From Streptomyces rishiriensis (lineage in GTDB: Bacteria > Actinomycetota > Actinomycetes > Streptomycetales > Streptomycetaceae): a stretch of 64,000 bases of DNA. Location: positions 124,001-188,000 of the forward strand of contig NZ_BEWA01000004.1 in assembly GCF_003112535.1 (NCBI RefSeq). Reading direction: 5' to 3'. Position 1 is the first letter of the stretch. Every line of letters begins with the position of its first letter. This document shows, one piece after another, positions 40,614-48,531 of this stretch. The notes beneath the pieces are model-generated. The model had not been told where the DNA came from and made no database searches. It was given only the letters and a program-made list of their open reading frames with translations. The position numbers and the translations under genes were made by a program.

Positions 40614-41576
40614 CTAGGAGTGGCCGAGCTCCGCGGTTTCCTCGTCGGAGACGACCGGCACCGAACCCGAGTCCGCCGCCGGACGCAGCGGGAACGGGTC
40701 GACCCGGGTCTCGTCGATCACCGGCGGTGCGGGCCGCGGCGGCTTGGGCATCACCGCCGCCTCCGAGTGGCCGCCGCAGCCGTAGGCCAGGGACACCACC
40801 CGGCCGTCGGCCGGGGAGAACTCGTTGGCGCAGACACCGAAGGCCTGGCCCAGCGAGCCCCCGATGCGAGTGAGGAAACCGCAGCTCACACAGGAGGCGG
40901 GGGCCGCCTGCGCCATGGGCGTCTTGGCGCCGAAGCCCTCTTCCCAGCGGTCGGCGGCGGTGTGCAGGCCGTAGCGGGACAGGACCCGGGCCCGGCGCAG
41001 CCCCAGTTCCTCCGCGACGGCCGCGATCGTGCCCCGGCGCGGGGCCGCGGGGAGGGCCGCCGGCGGGGCCGCCGTCACCTCCGCGTCCTCCGCCTCCACC
41101 AGCTCGGCCATCTCCTCGGAGAGGGGCGAGTTCGGCGTCGGCTCGTCCGCGTCGAAGTACCCCGGCTGCAGACGGGGGTCGTCCTCGCCGGTGTAGCCCG
41201 GCTCCAGACGGAGATCCTCCGCGTCCGTGGGGAGCAGGTCTCCCGGGCCCATGTCGCCGGGGCGCAGCCGATCGCTCCACGGGACCCACTCCGGGGCCAG
41301 GACCGCGTCCGGGCCCGGCAGCAGGACCACCTCGTCCAGGGTGACGATCTTGGCGCGGGACGCCCGCGCCACCGTCGCCGCCCAGCGCCAGCCCCGGTAG
41401 CCCGGTTCCTTGCACTCGAAGTAGTGGGTGACCACACGGTCGCCCTCGGAGACTACGCCCGCGTGCTCGCCGACCACGCCGGGGGCGGCTGCCTCCTCGG
41501 CTGCGGCGCGGGCGAGGTCGACGGCCTCGGCGCACAGGCGGTCGGGGGTGCGGCTTCGCGTGGTCGCTGCGCTCAC
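40614..41576 (-). CDS. DUF3027 protein
   Basis: A 320-residue actinobacterial protein. The N-terminal half carries SEGDRVVTHYFECKEPGYRGWRWAATVARA, then a motif-rich VLLPGPDAVLAPEWVPWSDRLRPGDMGPGDLLP. The C-terminal half has CVSCGFLTRIGGSLGQAFGVCANEFSPADGRVVSLAYGCGGHSE, a CxxC-C-C set that may bind zinc. GTG 41576 follows GGAGAGAAG; the frame upstream is shadow. Function unknown. Confidence 0.85.
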   Translation of the reverse strand: MSAATTRSRTPDRLCAEAVDLARAAAEEAAAPGVVGEHAGVVSEGDRVVTHYFECKEPGYRGWRWAATVARASRAKIVTLDEVVLLPGPDAVLAPEWVPWSDRLRPGDMGPGDLLPTDAEDLRLEPGYTGEDDPRLQPGYFDADEPTPNSPLSEEMAELVEAEDAEVTAAPPAALPAAPRRGTIAAVAEELGLRRARVLSRYGLHTAADRWEEGFGAKTPMAQAAPASCVSCGFLTRIGGSLGQAFGVCANEFSPADGRVVSLAYGCGGHSEAAVMPKPPRPAPPVIDETRVDPFPLRPAADSGSVPVVSDEETAELGHS

Positions 41577-42186
41577 AGGTATCGCTTCTCTCCTACGCCG
41601 TCTCTCGGTGCGCCTGCCTGAAGGCGGCGGGTGCGGACGGAGCGGACCACTGGACCGCGTCGACGTCCGCGCCCGATCGCGCTCGGGCGCACCTGCTGTC
41701 ATCCATTCTGCGGGATGTCCGGGAGGCGCGCGGCCGAGAACGATCGCCACGGCGCGCTACGCACGCTACCTGTTCCCGCGCGCTCGGCCTACACCGACGG
41801 GACGTTTCCCTCCCTTCGAAAAGCTCCGGGCCCGTCCCGGCCCCCTCTTCCGGCAGCCTCGGGACGGCCTGCCCGCCCCCCTCGCCGTCGCGCCGGAGCC
41901 GCCTCCCACGGCCCTCCCGCGGCCTTCCAGCGGCCGCCCCGCGGCCTCTCCAGGCCCTTGTGACACCGCCCCCACCGCATTCCGGCCACCCCCGGCCGTC
42001 CTCCCTCCCCCTGCCCCCTCCGCGCCCCCGGCCTCCCCCCGGCCTCCCCCCGCCTCCCCCGCCGTCTCCGGGTCGCGGCACAATCGCATCGCAACCGTTG
42101 CCGGACCGGTGCCGGGCGCCGACGGTCACACGGCCATACGCGCGGTAACCGCACTATGCACGGCGTTTCCGGGGCACTATGACGGG
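41577..42186. other. 610-bp divergent intergenic region with polypyrimidine tract
   Basis: No gene is supported here. Roughly 41960-42070 is a C/T-rich tract on the plus strand. The right end (42165-42186) holds a -10-like CACTAT six bases before the MFS GTG, and the left end carries the DUF3027 promoter. Confidence 0.5.
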
Positions 42187-43620
42187 GTGGCAGCCGCAAG
42201 GACACCCCAGGGCGCCACCGGGACCGGTGCGACGAAGGGGAACAGGGGGAGGAGCCAGGTGAGCGGTTCGGGCCGGATGAGCGGGTCCGTCCGCGCGGTC
42301 GGCCGCGCCCTGAACCTCCCGTTCACCGGCGCCGCCCGAGGCATCAGGAAGGTCACGCACGCGCACGGCGCCGGCGAGTCCGGCCTCGGCAAGCTGATCG
42401 AGCTGCACGGCGTGAACGGCGCCGGCGACGTCATGATCACCGTCGCGCTCGCCTCCACCGTCTTCTTCTCCGTGCCCACCGACGAGGCCCGCGGCCGCGT
42501 CGCGCTCTACCTCGCCATCACCATGGCCCCCTTCACCGTCCTCGCCCCCGTGATCGGCCCCCTGCTCGACCGGCTCCCGCACGGCCGGCGCGCCGCCATG
42601 GCCGGGGCGATGCTCGCCCGGGCCCTGCTCGCACTGGTGCTGTCCGGGGCCGTCGCCACCGGCAGCATCGAGCTGTACCCGGCCGCGCTGGGCGTGCTGG
42701 TCTCCTCCAAGGCCTACGGAGTCGTCAGAAGCGCCGTCGTGCCCCGGCTGCTGCCGCCCGGGTTCTCCCTGGTCAAGGCCAACTCGCGGGTCACCCTCGG
42801 CGGCCTGCTCGCCACCGGCGTCGCCGCGCCCATCGGCGCCGGGCTGCAGGCCCTCGGCCCGCGCTACCCGCTCTACGGCGCCTTCCTGATCTTCGTGGCC
42901 GGGACCTTCCTGTCGTTCTCCCTGCCCCGCAAGGTCGACTCCGCCAAGGGCGAGGACGTGGCCCTCCTCGCCGCCGACGAACAGCACCTGCACGGCCCCC
43001 ACCGCCATCCCGTCAAGCGCCCCGGCCTGCGGACGGTCGGCATCGCCGTCACCCACGCCCTCGGCGCCAACGCGGCGCTGCGCTGGCTGTCCGGGTTCCT
43101 GACCTTCTTCCTCGCGTTCCTGCTGCGCGAGCACCCGCTCACCGGGCAGAGCGCGGCCGTGTCGCTGGGCATGGTCGCCGTCTCGGCGGGCCTCGGCAAC
43201 GCGCTCGGGACGGCGGTCGGGGCCTGGCTGCGCTCCAAGGCCCCCGAGCTGATCATCGTGACGGTCGTCGCCGTCGTGCTGGGCGCCGTGCTCGTGGCCG
43301 CCGTGTTCTTCGGCGCGTTCCTCGTGGCCTGCCTCGCGGCCGTCGCCGGGTTCTCGCAGGCCCTCGCCAAGCTGTCCCTGGACGCGCTGATCCAGCGGGA
43401 CGTGCCGGAACTCGTGCGCACGTCGGCGTTCGCCCGCTCCGAGACGCTGCTCCAGGTGTGCTGGGTGTTCGGCGGCGCGGTCGGCATCGTCATGCCGCTC
43501 AACGGCTCGCTGGGCCTGTCGGTGGCCGCCGGCGTGGTCGCGCTGGGCTGGCTGGCCACCGTCCGCGGGCTGCTCTCCTCCGTCCGGCACGGGAGCGGCG
43601 CGAAGCCCCGCGTGGCCTAA
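42187..43620 (+). CDS. MFS transporter
   Basis: A 477-residue protein with a basic 60-residue N-terminal extension before about twelve membrane helices (GAGDVMITVALASTVFFSVPTDEARGRVALYLAITMAPFTVLAPVIGPLLDRLPHGRRAAM). It is the actinobacterial permease type linked to DUF2771/mqn genes by position. GTG 42187 is chosen because CACTAT lies six bases upstream and the frame has no ribosome site; an ATG 90 bases downstream (MSGSVRAVG) is also possible. Substrate unknown. Confidence 0.85.
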   Translation: MAAARTPQGATGTGATKGNRGRSQVSGSGRMSGSVRAVGRALNLPFTGAARGIRKVTHAHGAGESGLGKLIELHGVNGAGDVMITVALASTVFFSVPTDEARGRVALYLAITMAPFTVLAPVIGPLLDRLPHGRRAAMAGAMLARALLALVLSGAVATGSIELYPAALGVLVSSKAYGVVRSAVVPRLLPPGFSLVKANSRVTLGGLLATGVAAPIGAGLQALGPRYPLYGAFLIFVAGTFLSFSLPRKVDSAKGEDVALLAADEQHLHGPHRHPVKRPGLRTVGIAVTHALGANAALRWLSGFLTFFLAFLLREHPLTGQSAAVSLGMVAVSAGLGNALGTAVGAWLRSKAPELIIVTVVAVVLGAVLVAAVFFGAFLVACLAAVAGFSQALAKLSLDALIQRDVPELVRTSAFARSETLLQVCWVFGGAVGIVMPLNGSLGLSVAAGVVALGWLATVRGLLSSVRHGSGAKPRVA

Positions 43621-43681
43621 CACACAGCCGCGCCGCCCCCCGCGTAAAGGGACCACCCGACGTGCCCGATAGCCTTCCGCC

Positions 43682-44194
43682 ATGACCACGATGCCCCGCG
43701 GCGGAGCCGCTGATGTCCTCGGCGTGGTGCGACGCCGCCGTGCCGTCGCCGCCGCCGGCGCCGTTTGTGCCGGACTGCTCGTCCTGTCGGCCTGCGACAA
43801 GCCGACCCCCCTGTCCACCATCACCGTCGGCCGCGACTCGGTCAGCTCCGAGGCCACCTGCGGTGGCGAGGGCGACACCCTCCAGGCCGCGGCCCTGACC
43901 AAGTGCCTCGGGGACAAGGACATCAAGTCCATCAGCGTCGACCCGGACGAGACCGTCCGCATCGGCGTCGACCCCGACGTGGCCGACAAGCGCTGGACCA
44001 TCCTGATGAACGGTCAGCCGCTCACCGAGGACAGCGACAAGACCTACCGGACGATCCCGGGCAGCGTGTTCTTCAACGCGCAGTACGGCGCCCAGGGCAA
44101 CTCCACGCTCGTCACCATCAAGGCGGGCGACGGCAAGAAGCAGAGCCGGGCGGCGACCGGCCTGTGGTCCTTCAAGCTCAAGAAGGACGACTGA
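43682..44194 (+). CDS. DUF2771 lipoprotein
   Basis: A 170-residue secreted protein with a lipobox (LLVLSAC) at about residue 38, so it is lipid-anchored outside the membrane. The mature part (WTILMNGQPLTEDSDKTYRTIPGSVFFNAQY) matches DUF2771. TAGCCT six bases before ATG 43682 suggests leaderless translation. Its stop overlaps the proposed CTG start of mqnB. Confidence 0.85.
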   Translation: MTTMPRGGAADVLGVVRRRRAVAAAGAVCAGLLVLSACDKPTPLSTITVGRDSVSSEATCGGEGDTLQAAALTKCLGDKDIKSISVDPDETVRIGVDPDVADKRWTILMNGQPLTEDSDKTYRTIPGSVFFNAQYGAQGNSTLVTIKAGDGKKQSRAATGLWSFKLKKDD

Positions 44195-44919
44195 CCACGT
44201 CCCGCCCACGCGTCCTCGTGGCCACCGCGGTCCCCGCCGAGCGGGACGCGGTGGCACGGGCATGGCCGGCCGAGCCCGCCCGGCAGACCCTGCTGCCCGG
44301 TCTGACGCTGCACCGCGTCGGCGAGGGCTGCGACCTGCTCGCCGCGGGCGTCGGCCCCGCCCTGGCCGCGGCCTCCGTCTCCGCCGCCCTCACCGCCGCC
44401 GCGCTGCGGGGCGCGCCCTACGGCCTCGTCGTCTCGGCCGGCATCGCGGGCGGCTTCGTGCCCGCCGCGCCCGTCGGCTCCCTGGTGGTCGCCGACGAGA
44501 TCACCGCGGCCGACCTGGGCGCCGAGACCGCCGACGGCTTCCTGCCGGTGACCGAGCTGGGCTTCGGCGCCGTCACCCACCGTCCGCCCGAATCCCTCGT
44601 ACGGGAGACCGCGGCCGTCACCGGCGCCCGTCCGGGCGTCGTCCTGACCGTGTCGACGGTCACCGGCACCGCCGCCCGCGCCGCCGCCCTGCGCGCCCGC
44701 CACCCGCGGGCGCTGGCCGAGGCGATGGAGGGCTTCGGCGTCGCCGAGGCGGCCGCCGCGCACGCCACGGCCGTGCTGGAGATCCGCGCGGTCTCCAACC
44801 CCGTCGGCCCGCGCGACCGCGCCGCCTGGCGCATCGGCGAGGCGCTCGACGCGCTCACCGAGGCCTTCGGGAAGCTCGCACCCGTCCTGGAGAGTTGGAA
44901 GGCACATGACCACGACTGA
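44191..44919 (+). CDS. mqnB: Futalosine hydrolase MqnB
   Basis: A 242-residue nucleosidase-fold enzyme that cleaves futalosine to hypoxanthine and dehypoxanthine futalosine in the alternative menaquinone pathway. It shows GLVVSAGIAGGFVPAAPVGSLVVADEI and AMEGFGVAEAAAAH with ISNPVG-like VSNPVGPRDR. The only start giving the conserved MTTSRPRVLVATAVPAE beginning is CTG 44191, overlapping the DUF2771 stop (CTGA) with AGAAGGA before it; GTG 44218 is the fallback. Followed by mqnD with a 14-base overlap. Confidence 0.88.
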   Translation: MTTSRPRVLVATAVPAERDAVARAWPAEPARQTLLPGLTLHRVGEGCDLLAAGVGPALAAASVSAALTAAALRGAPYGLVVSAGIAGGFVPAAPVGSLVVADEITAADLGAETADGFLPVTELGFGAVTHRPPESLVRETAAVTGARPGVVLTVSTVTGTAARAAALRARHPRALAEAMEGFGVAEAAAAHATAVLEIRAVSNPVGPRDRAAWRIGEALDALTEAFGKLAPVLESWKAHDHD

Positions 44920-45760
44920 GCCGGCGCTGCAGATCGCGTACTCCCCCTGCCCCAACGACACCTTCGTCTTCGACGCCCTCGCGCACGGCCGGGTGCCGGG
45001 CGCGCCCGCGCTCGACGTGACGTTCGCGGACATCGACCTCACCAACGGCATGGCCGAACGCGGCGAGTTCGACGTGCTGAAGGTGTCGTACGCCGTGCTG
45101 CCGTACGTCCTCGACGAGTACGCGCTGCTGCCCTGCGGGGGTGCGCTGGGCCGGGGCTGCGGACCGCTGGTCCTCACCGGTGAGCCGGGGGCCGACCTCA
45201 CCGGCCGCACGGTCGCCGTGCCGAGCGAGCGCTCGACGGCCTACCTGCTGTTCCGCCTGTGGGCGGCGGACACCGTTCCCGGCGGCGTCGGCGAGATCGT
45301 CGTCATGCCGTTCCACGAGATCATGCCGGCGGTGCGGGACGGCAAGGTCGACGCGGGGCTGGTCATCCACGAGGCCCGCTTCACCTACCGGAACTACGGG
45401 CTGCACAAGCTCGCGGACATGGGCGAGCACTGGGAGTCCACGACCGGTCTGCCGATCCCGCTCGGCGCGATCATCGCCAAGCGCTCGCTGGGGGCGGCCG
45501 CGCTGACCCGGCTGGCCGACTCGATCCGCGCCTCCGTACGGGCCGCCTGGGACGAGCCCGAGGTCTCCCGCCCGTACGTGATGGAACACGCCCAGGAGAT
45601 GGACCCGTCCGTCGCCGACCAGCACATCGGCCTGTACGTCAACGAGTTCACGGCGGATCTCGGCGAGGACGGCCGGGCGGCGGTCCGCGGCCTGCTCACC
45701 CGCGCCGCGGCCGAGGGACTGCTGCCGCCCCTCGGCCCCGGTGCGCTCGACTTCCCGTGA
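44906..45760 (+). CDS. mqnD: 1,4-dihydroxy-6-naphthoate synthase MqnD
   Basis: A 284-residue periplasmic-binding-protein-fold enzyme that converts cyclic dehypoxanthine futalosine to 1,4-dihydroxy-6-naphthoate. Conserved segments are IAYSPCPNDTFVFDALAHG, FDVLKVSYAVLPYVL, GRTVAVPSERSTAYLLFRLW and LVIHEARFTY. Full length. ATG 44906 lies inside the mqnB 3' end after a GAGAG-type site, so translation is coupled. Confidence 0.95.
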   Translation: MTTTEPALQIAYSPCPNDTFVFDALAHGRVPGAPALDVTFADIDLTNGMAERGEFDVLKVSYAVLPYVLDEYALLPCGGALGRGCGPLVLTGEPGADLTGRTVAVPSERSTAYLLFRLWAADTVPGGVGEIVVMPFHEIMPAVRDGKVDAGLVIHEARFTYRNYGLHKLADMGEHWESTTGLPIPLGAIIAKRSLGAAALTRLADSIRASVRAAWDEPEVSRPYVMEHAQEMDPSVADQHIGLYVNEFTADLGEDGRAAVRGLLTRAAAEGLLPPLGPGALDFP

Positions 45761-45791
45761 CCGGCCGCTCGACCGGTCGCCGGGGGTCGGC

Positions 45792-46175
45792 TCAGACGTC
45801 CAACTGGTCGGCGACCGCGCGCAGCAGACCGGCGATCTTCTTGCCGGAGGTCTTCTCCGGGTAACGGCCCTTCTCGAGCATCGGGGTGATGTTCTCGAGA
45901 AGGGTGGTCAGGTCCTGGACGATGGAGGCCAGTTCGTCGGGCTTCCTGCGCTGCGCGGCGGCGACCGACGGGGTCGGGTCGAGGAGGACGACGGAGAGCG
46001 CCTGGTCGCCGCGCTGCCCGGCGACGACGCCGAACTCCACTCGCTGGCCCGGCTTCAGTGCCTCGACTCCGGCGGGGAGGACCGAGGAATGCACGAAGAC
46101 GTCACCGCCGTCGTCGCGGGAGAGAAAGCCGAAGCCCTTCTCTGAATTGAACCACTTGACCTTGCCGGTAGGCAC
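45792..46175 (-). CDS. Cold-shock domain protein with C-terminal extension
   Basis: A 127-residue protein. Residues 1-68 are a cold-shock domain with RNP1 KGFGFL and RNP2 VFVHSSVL after MPTGKVKWFNSEKG. Residues 70-127 are an actinobacterial helical extension (DELASIVQDLTTLLENITPMLEKG). It binds single-stranded RNA/DNA. GTG 46175 follows AGGACAG. It converges on mqnD with only 31 bases between. Confidence 0.92.
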   Translation of the reverse strand: MPTGKVKWFNSEKGFGFLSRDDGGDVFVHSSVLPAGVEALKPGQRVEFGVVAGQRGDQALSVVLLDPTPSVAAAQRRKPDELASIVQDLTTLLENITPMLEKGRYPEKTSGKKIAGLLRAVADQLDV

Positions 46176-46360
46176 GTCTGTCCTCGTCCTCGTACTCGTC
46201 GGGAAACTGCGTCGGAAAGAGCTCTGAACCGCTGCGGGACGGCTCTTGATAGCACTTGGGCGGGTCGTCCACGACCCGCCGGTACCAAGGCTAATGGTCT
46301 TCGGGCCGGTGACAAGACGTCCCCCGGTTGTTCCTCAGGGCTGGGAACTACCCTGGTCGG

Positions 46361-46618
46361 GTGCGTGACAAAACCCAAACGAATTCCGCCGCTGCCGGTG
46401 ACCGACTGATCCGTGCCGGGGCCGTCGTGTTCTTCGTCGGCGCCGTGGCCACCCTCGTCACGGTCGCCCCGCTGCTGCTCGGCACGTCGCCTTTTCCGAC
46501 GTTCATGTTCGGACTGAGCATGCTGATGGGCGTCGGCTTCCTGGTGGCCGCCGCGGGCGTCCTGCGGTCGGCCGCCGAGGGACGCCGCCGGGCGCGGGGC
46601 GGGGGTCAGCCCTCGTAG
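46361..46618 (+). CDS. Small two-helix membrane protein
   Basis: An 85-residue protein with two membrane spans (AGAVVFFVGAVATLVTVAPLLL and FMFGLSMLMGVGFLVAAAGVL) and a basic tail RSAAEGRRRARGG. GTG 46361 is preceded by TACCCT six bases away and TTGTTC further up, the leaderless promoter pattern. Its last 13 bases overlap the convergent HAD gene. Function unknown. Confidence 0.75.
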   Translation: MRDKTQTNSAAAGDRLIRAGAVVFFVGAVATLVTVAPLLLGTSPFPTFMFGLSMLMGVGFLVAAAGVLRSAAEGRRRARGGGQPS

Positions 46619-47232
46619 GCCGCGAACCACTGCGCGAACCGCGTCAGACCGTCGAGGACGACGTCCGCGCCGGCCTCGGTCAGCTCCGCCGCGCTGCACG
46701 GCCCCGTGGCCACGCCGACCGAGAACGCCCCGGCCGCGCGGGCCCCGCGCACGTCCCCGACGTGATCGCCCACGTAGACGGACGCGCCGTGCTCGCGCAG
46801 GGCCTGCGCCTTCTGCGCCGCCCACAGGTCGCCGATCACCGCGTCGGGCCGCATGCCCAGGTGTTCCATGTGCAGCCGGGCGTTCGGCTCCCACTTCGCG
46901 GTGACGACGATCGCCCGTCCGCCGGCCGCCCGGACCGCGTCGACGGCCTCGTGGGCGCCGGGCATCGCGAGCGTGCCCGCGACGGCGAACTCCGGGTAGA
47001 TCTCGCGGTAGAGATCGGTCATCGCCGGTATCTCCCGCGACGGGAACCAGTGCGCCATCTCCTGTGCCAGCGGCGGCCCCAGCCGTGTCACCACCAGATC
47101 GGCGTCGACGTACGTCCCGGTCCGTGCGGACAGCTCCTGCCAGCAGGCGCGGATGCCGGGCCGGGAGTCGATGAGGGTCATGTCGAGGTCGAAGCCGACG
47201 GTGAGGCCGGGGGTGACGGTCATGTCCGCCAT
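46606..47232 (-). CDS. HAD-family phosphatase, phosphoglycolate phosphatase-like
   Basis: A 208-residue HAD hydrolase. Motif I is VGFDLDMTLIDS, the cap follows (LGPPLAQEMAHW), motif II is VVTAKWEPN, and motif III/IV is YVGDHVGDVRGARAAGA. It resembles Gph/PpaX phosphatases acting on phosphoglycolate or similar small phosphates. ATG 47232 and ATG 47223 are both possible. Confidence 0.88.
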   Translation of the reverse strand: MADMTVTPGLTVGFDLDMTLIDSRPGIRACWQELSARTGTYVDADLVVTRLGPPLAQEMAHWFPSREIPAMTDLYREIYPEFAVAGTLAMPGAHEAVDAVRAAGGRAIVVTAKWEPNARLHMEHLGMRPDAVIGDLWAAQKAQALREHGASVYVGDHVGDVRGARAAGAFSVGVATGPCSAAELTEAGADVVLDGLTRFAQWFAAYEG

Positions 47233-47346
47233 TGTCGCCGGTCGGGAGCGCGCGTCCGCCGGCGCCGCCGTCCGCCCGGGTCGCCGCGGGCGTCGTCCGC
47301 CTGCCTCGTCCGCCTGCGTCCTCTGCCTGCGTCGCCGCGGGCGTCG

Positions 47347-48372
47347 TCACCTCTGCCGCTGTGAGCGCCAGACCAGGAACAGCGCCGACGCCACGGCCGC
47401 GCCCCGGATCACCCACGGCCAGGTCTCGGCGACCGCCTCGTTCATGTGCCCCTCGGCGATGGGCTCGCCCCAGCGGCCCTCGGAGCGCCCCCACAGCCAG
47501 ACGAGCCCGGCCGTGAGCGCGAGCCCCGGCAGCCAGACGACCGCCAGCTTCGTCTCACGGTCGGTGAGCCGGCGCGAGGCGTAGGCGATCAGCCAGCCCA
47601 GGAGCAGCGCGAACCAGTTCCCGAGCACCGCGCCGACCACGAGGCAGCCGGCGGCGATCAGCAAAAGGGGGTTGCTCCAGCGCCGGGCCTGCGCGCCGGT
47701 CGCCCTGAGGAAGGGGAGCCGGCGGCGCGGGCGGGCGGCGCCCCCGTCGTCGGCCGTCTCGTCGCCGTCGGCGGCCGTCCCGGCGGACTGCTTCTCGGCG
47801 GCCGTCCGCTCGGCGGCCTCCTTCTCGGGGTCACGGCGCTGCGGGGGCTTGAGGAGGTCCGGGATCTCCACGCCGCCCACGAACCCGTGCACGTCCTCGC
47901 CGGGCCCGAACGGGGTCGGCTCGCTCAGCCACCAGTCCGGCGTCTCCCGGCTGTCCCCCAGCTCGTGCGCCGGGGCGCGGTGCGGCGGCGACGGCACGTC
48001 GGAGGAAGGGGCGGCGGGCGGCGGCGCGCCGCTGCGGGGCCGGGGCACGACGCGCCGGATCCCCTTCGCCGGACGCGGCGTCTCCTCGCGGTCGCGCTGC
48101 ACGGGCACGGCGGGCGCCGGCGGCTCCGGCACGCCGGCGGCGCCGGTGTCGGCCGCGGCGGCGACGATGTCGTCGGGGCTGCCGAGACGGTCGATGATGC
48201 GGCGGACGGCGGCGGGAGAGTCGACGGCGGCCTTGGCCCGGCGCCGGTCGATCTCGTCGCGCAGCTCGGAGACCAGCCGCATCCGGGTGGCCGACGACAA
48301 CTGCCGCTGCTGCGCGACGTCGCCGACGCGGCTCAGATACTCGTAGACGACTTGGTCGCTCTCGATCCCCAC
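47347..48372 (-). CDS. Membrane protein with N-terminal charged helical domain
   Basis: A 341-residue protein. Residues 1-70 (YEYLSRVGDVAQQRQLSSATRMRLVSELRDEIDRRR, RRIIDRLGSPDDIVAAA) look like the DUF1700/HAAS-type domain seen beside PadR regulators. A proline-rich middle follows, then four membrane segments from about residue 235. GTG 48372. Function unknown. Confidence 0.8.
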   Translation of the reverse strand: MGIESDQVVYEYLSRVGDVAQQRQLSSATRMRLVSELRDEIDRRRAKAAVDSPAAVRRIIDRLGSPDDIVAAAADTGAAGVPEPPAPAVPVQRDREETPRPAKGIRRVVPRPRSGAPPPAAPSSDVPSPPHRAPAHELGDSRETPDWWLSEPTPFGPGEDVHGFVGGVEIPDLLKPPQRRDPEKEAAERTAAEKQSAGTAADGDETADDGGAARPRRRLPFLRATGAQARRWSNPLLLIAAGCLVVGAVLGNWFALLLGWLIAYASRRLTDRETKLAVVWLPGLALTAGLVWLWGRSEGRWGEPIAEGHMNEAVAETWPWVIRGAAVASALFLVWRSQRQR

Positions 48373-48531
48373 GGGAAGAAGCTACCGCCTCCGCCTGCCG
48401 CCGCCGGGTACTCGTCGTCGGCGACGGGCCGCACGGTGCGGCCCGCCGGGGGCCGGTGCGGGGGCTTTCGAGGGCGGCAGTGGGGCCCGGGGGCGCGGCC
48501 CCCGGGGGCGTCTACCGCTACCGTGGGCAAG

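Noticed and set aside
37766..40873. 1035-codon plus-strand open frame over the sacsin-like gene
   Set aside because: Gly/Gln/Arg-rich shadow of high-GC coding DNA; the minus strand carries the GHKL motifs.
41428..42186. Extension of the MFS gene to 41428
   Set aside because: The stretch is proline/arginine-rich, overlaps the DUF3027 gene, and a leaderless start at 42187 fits.
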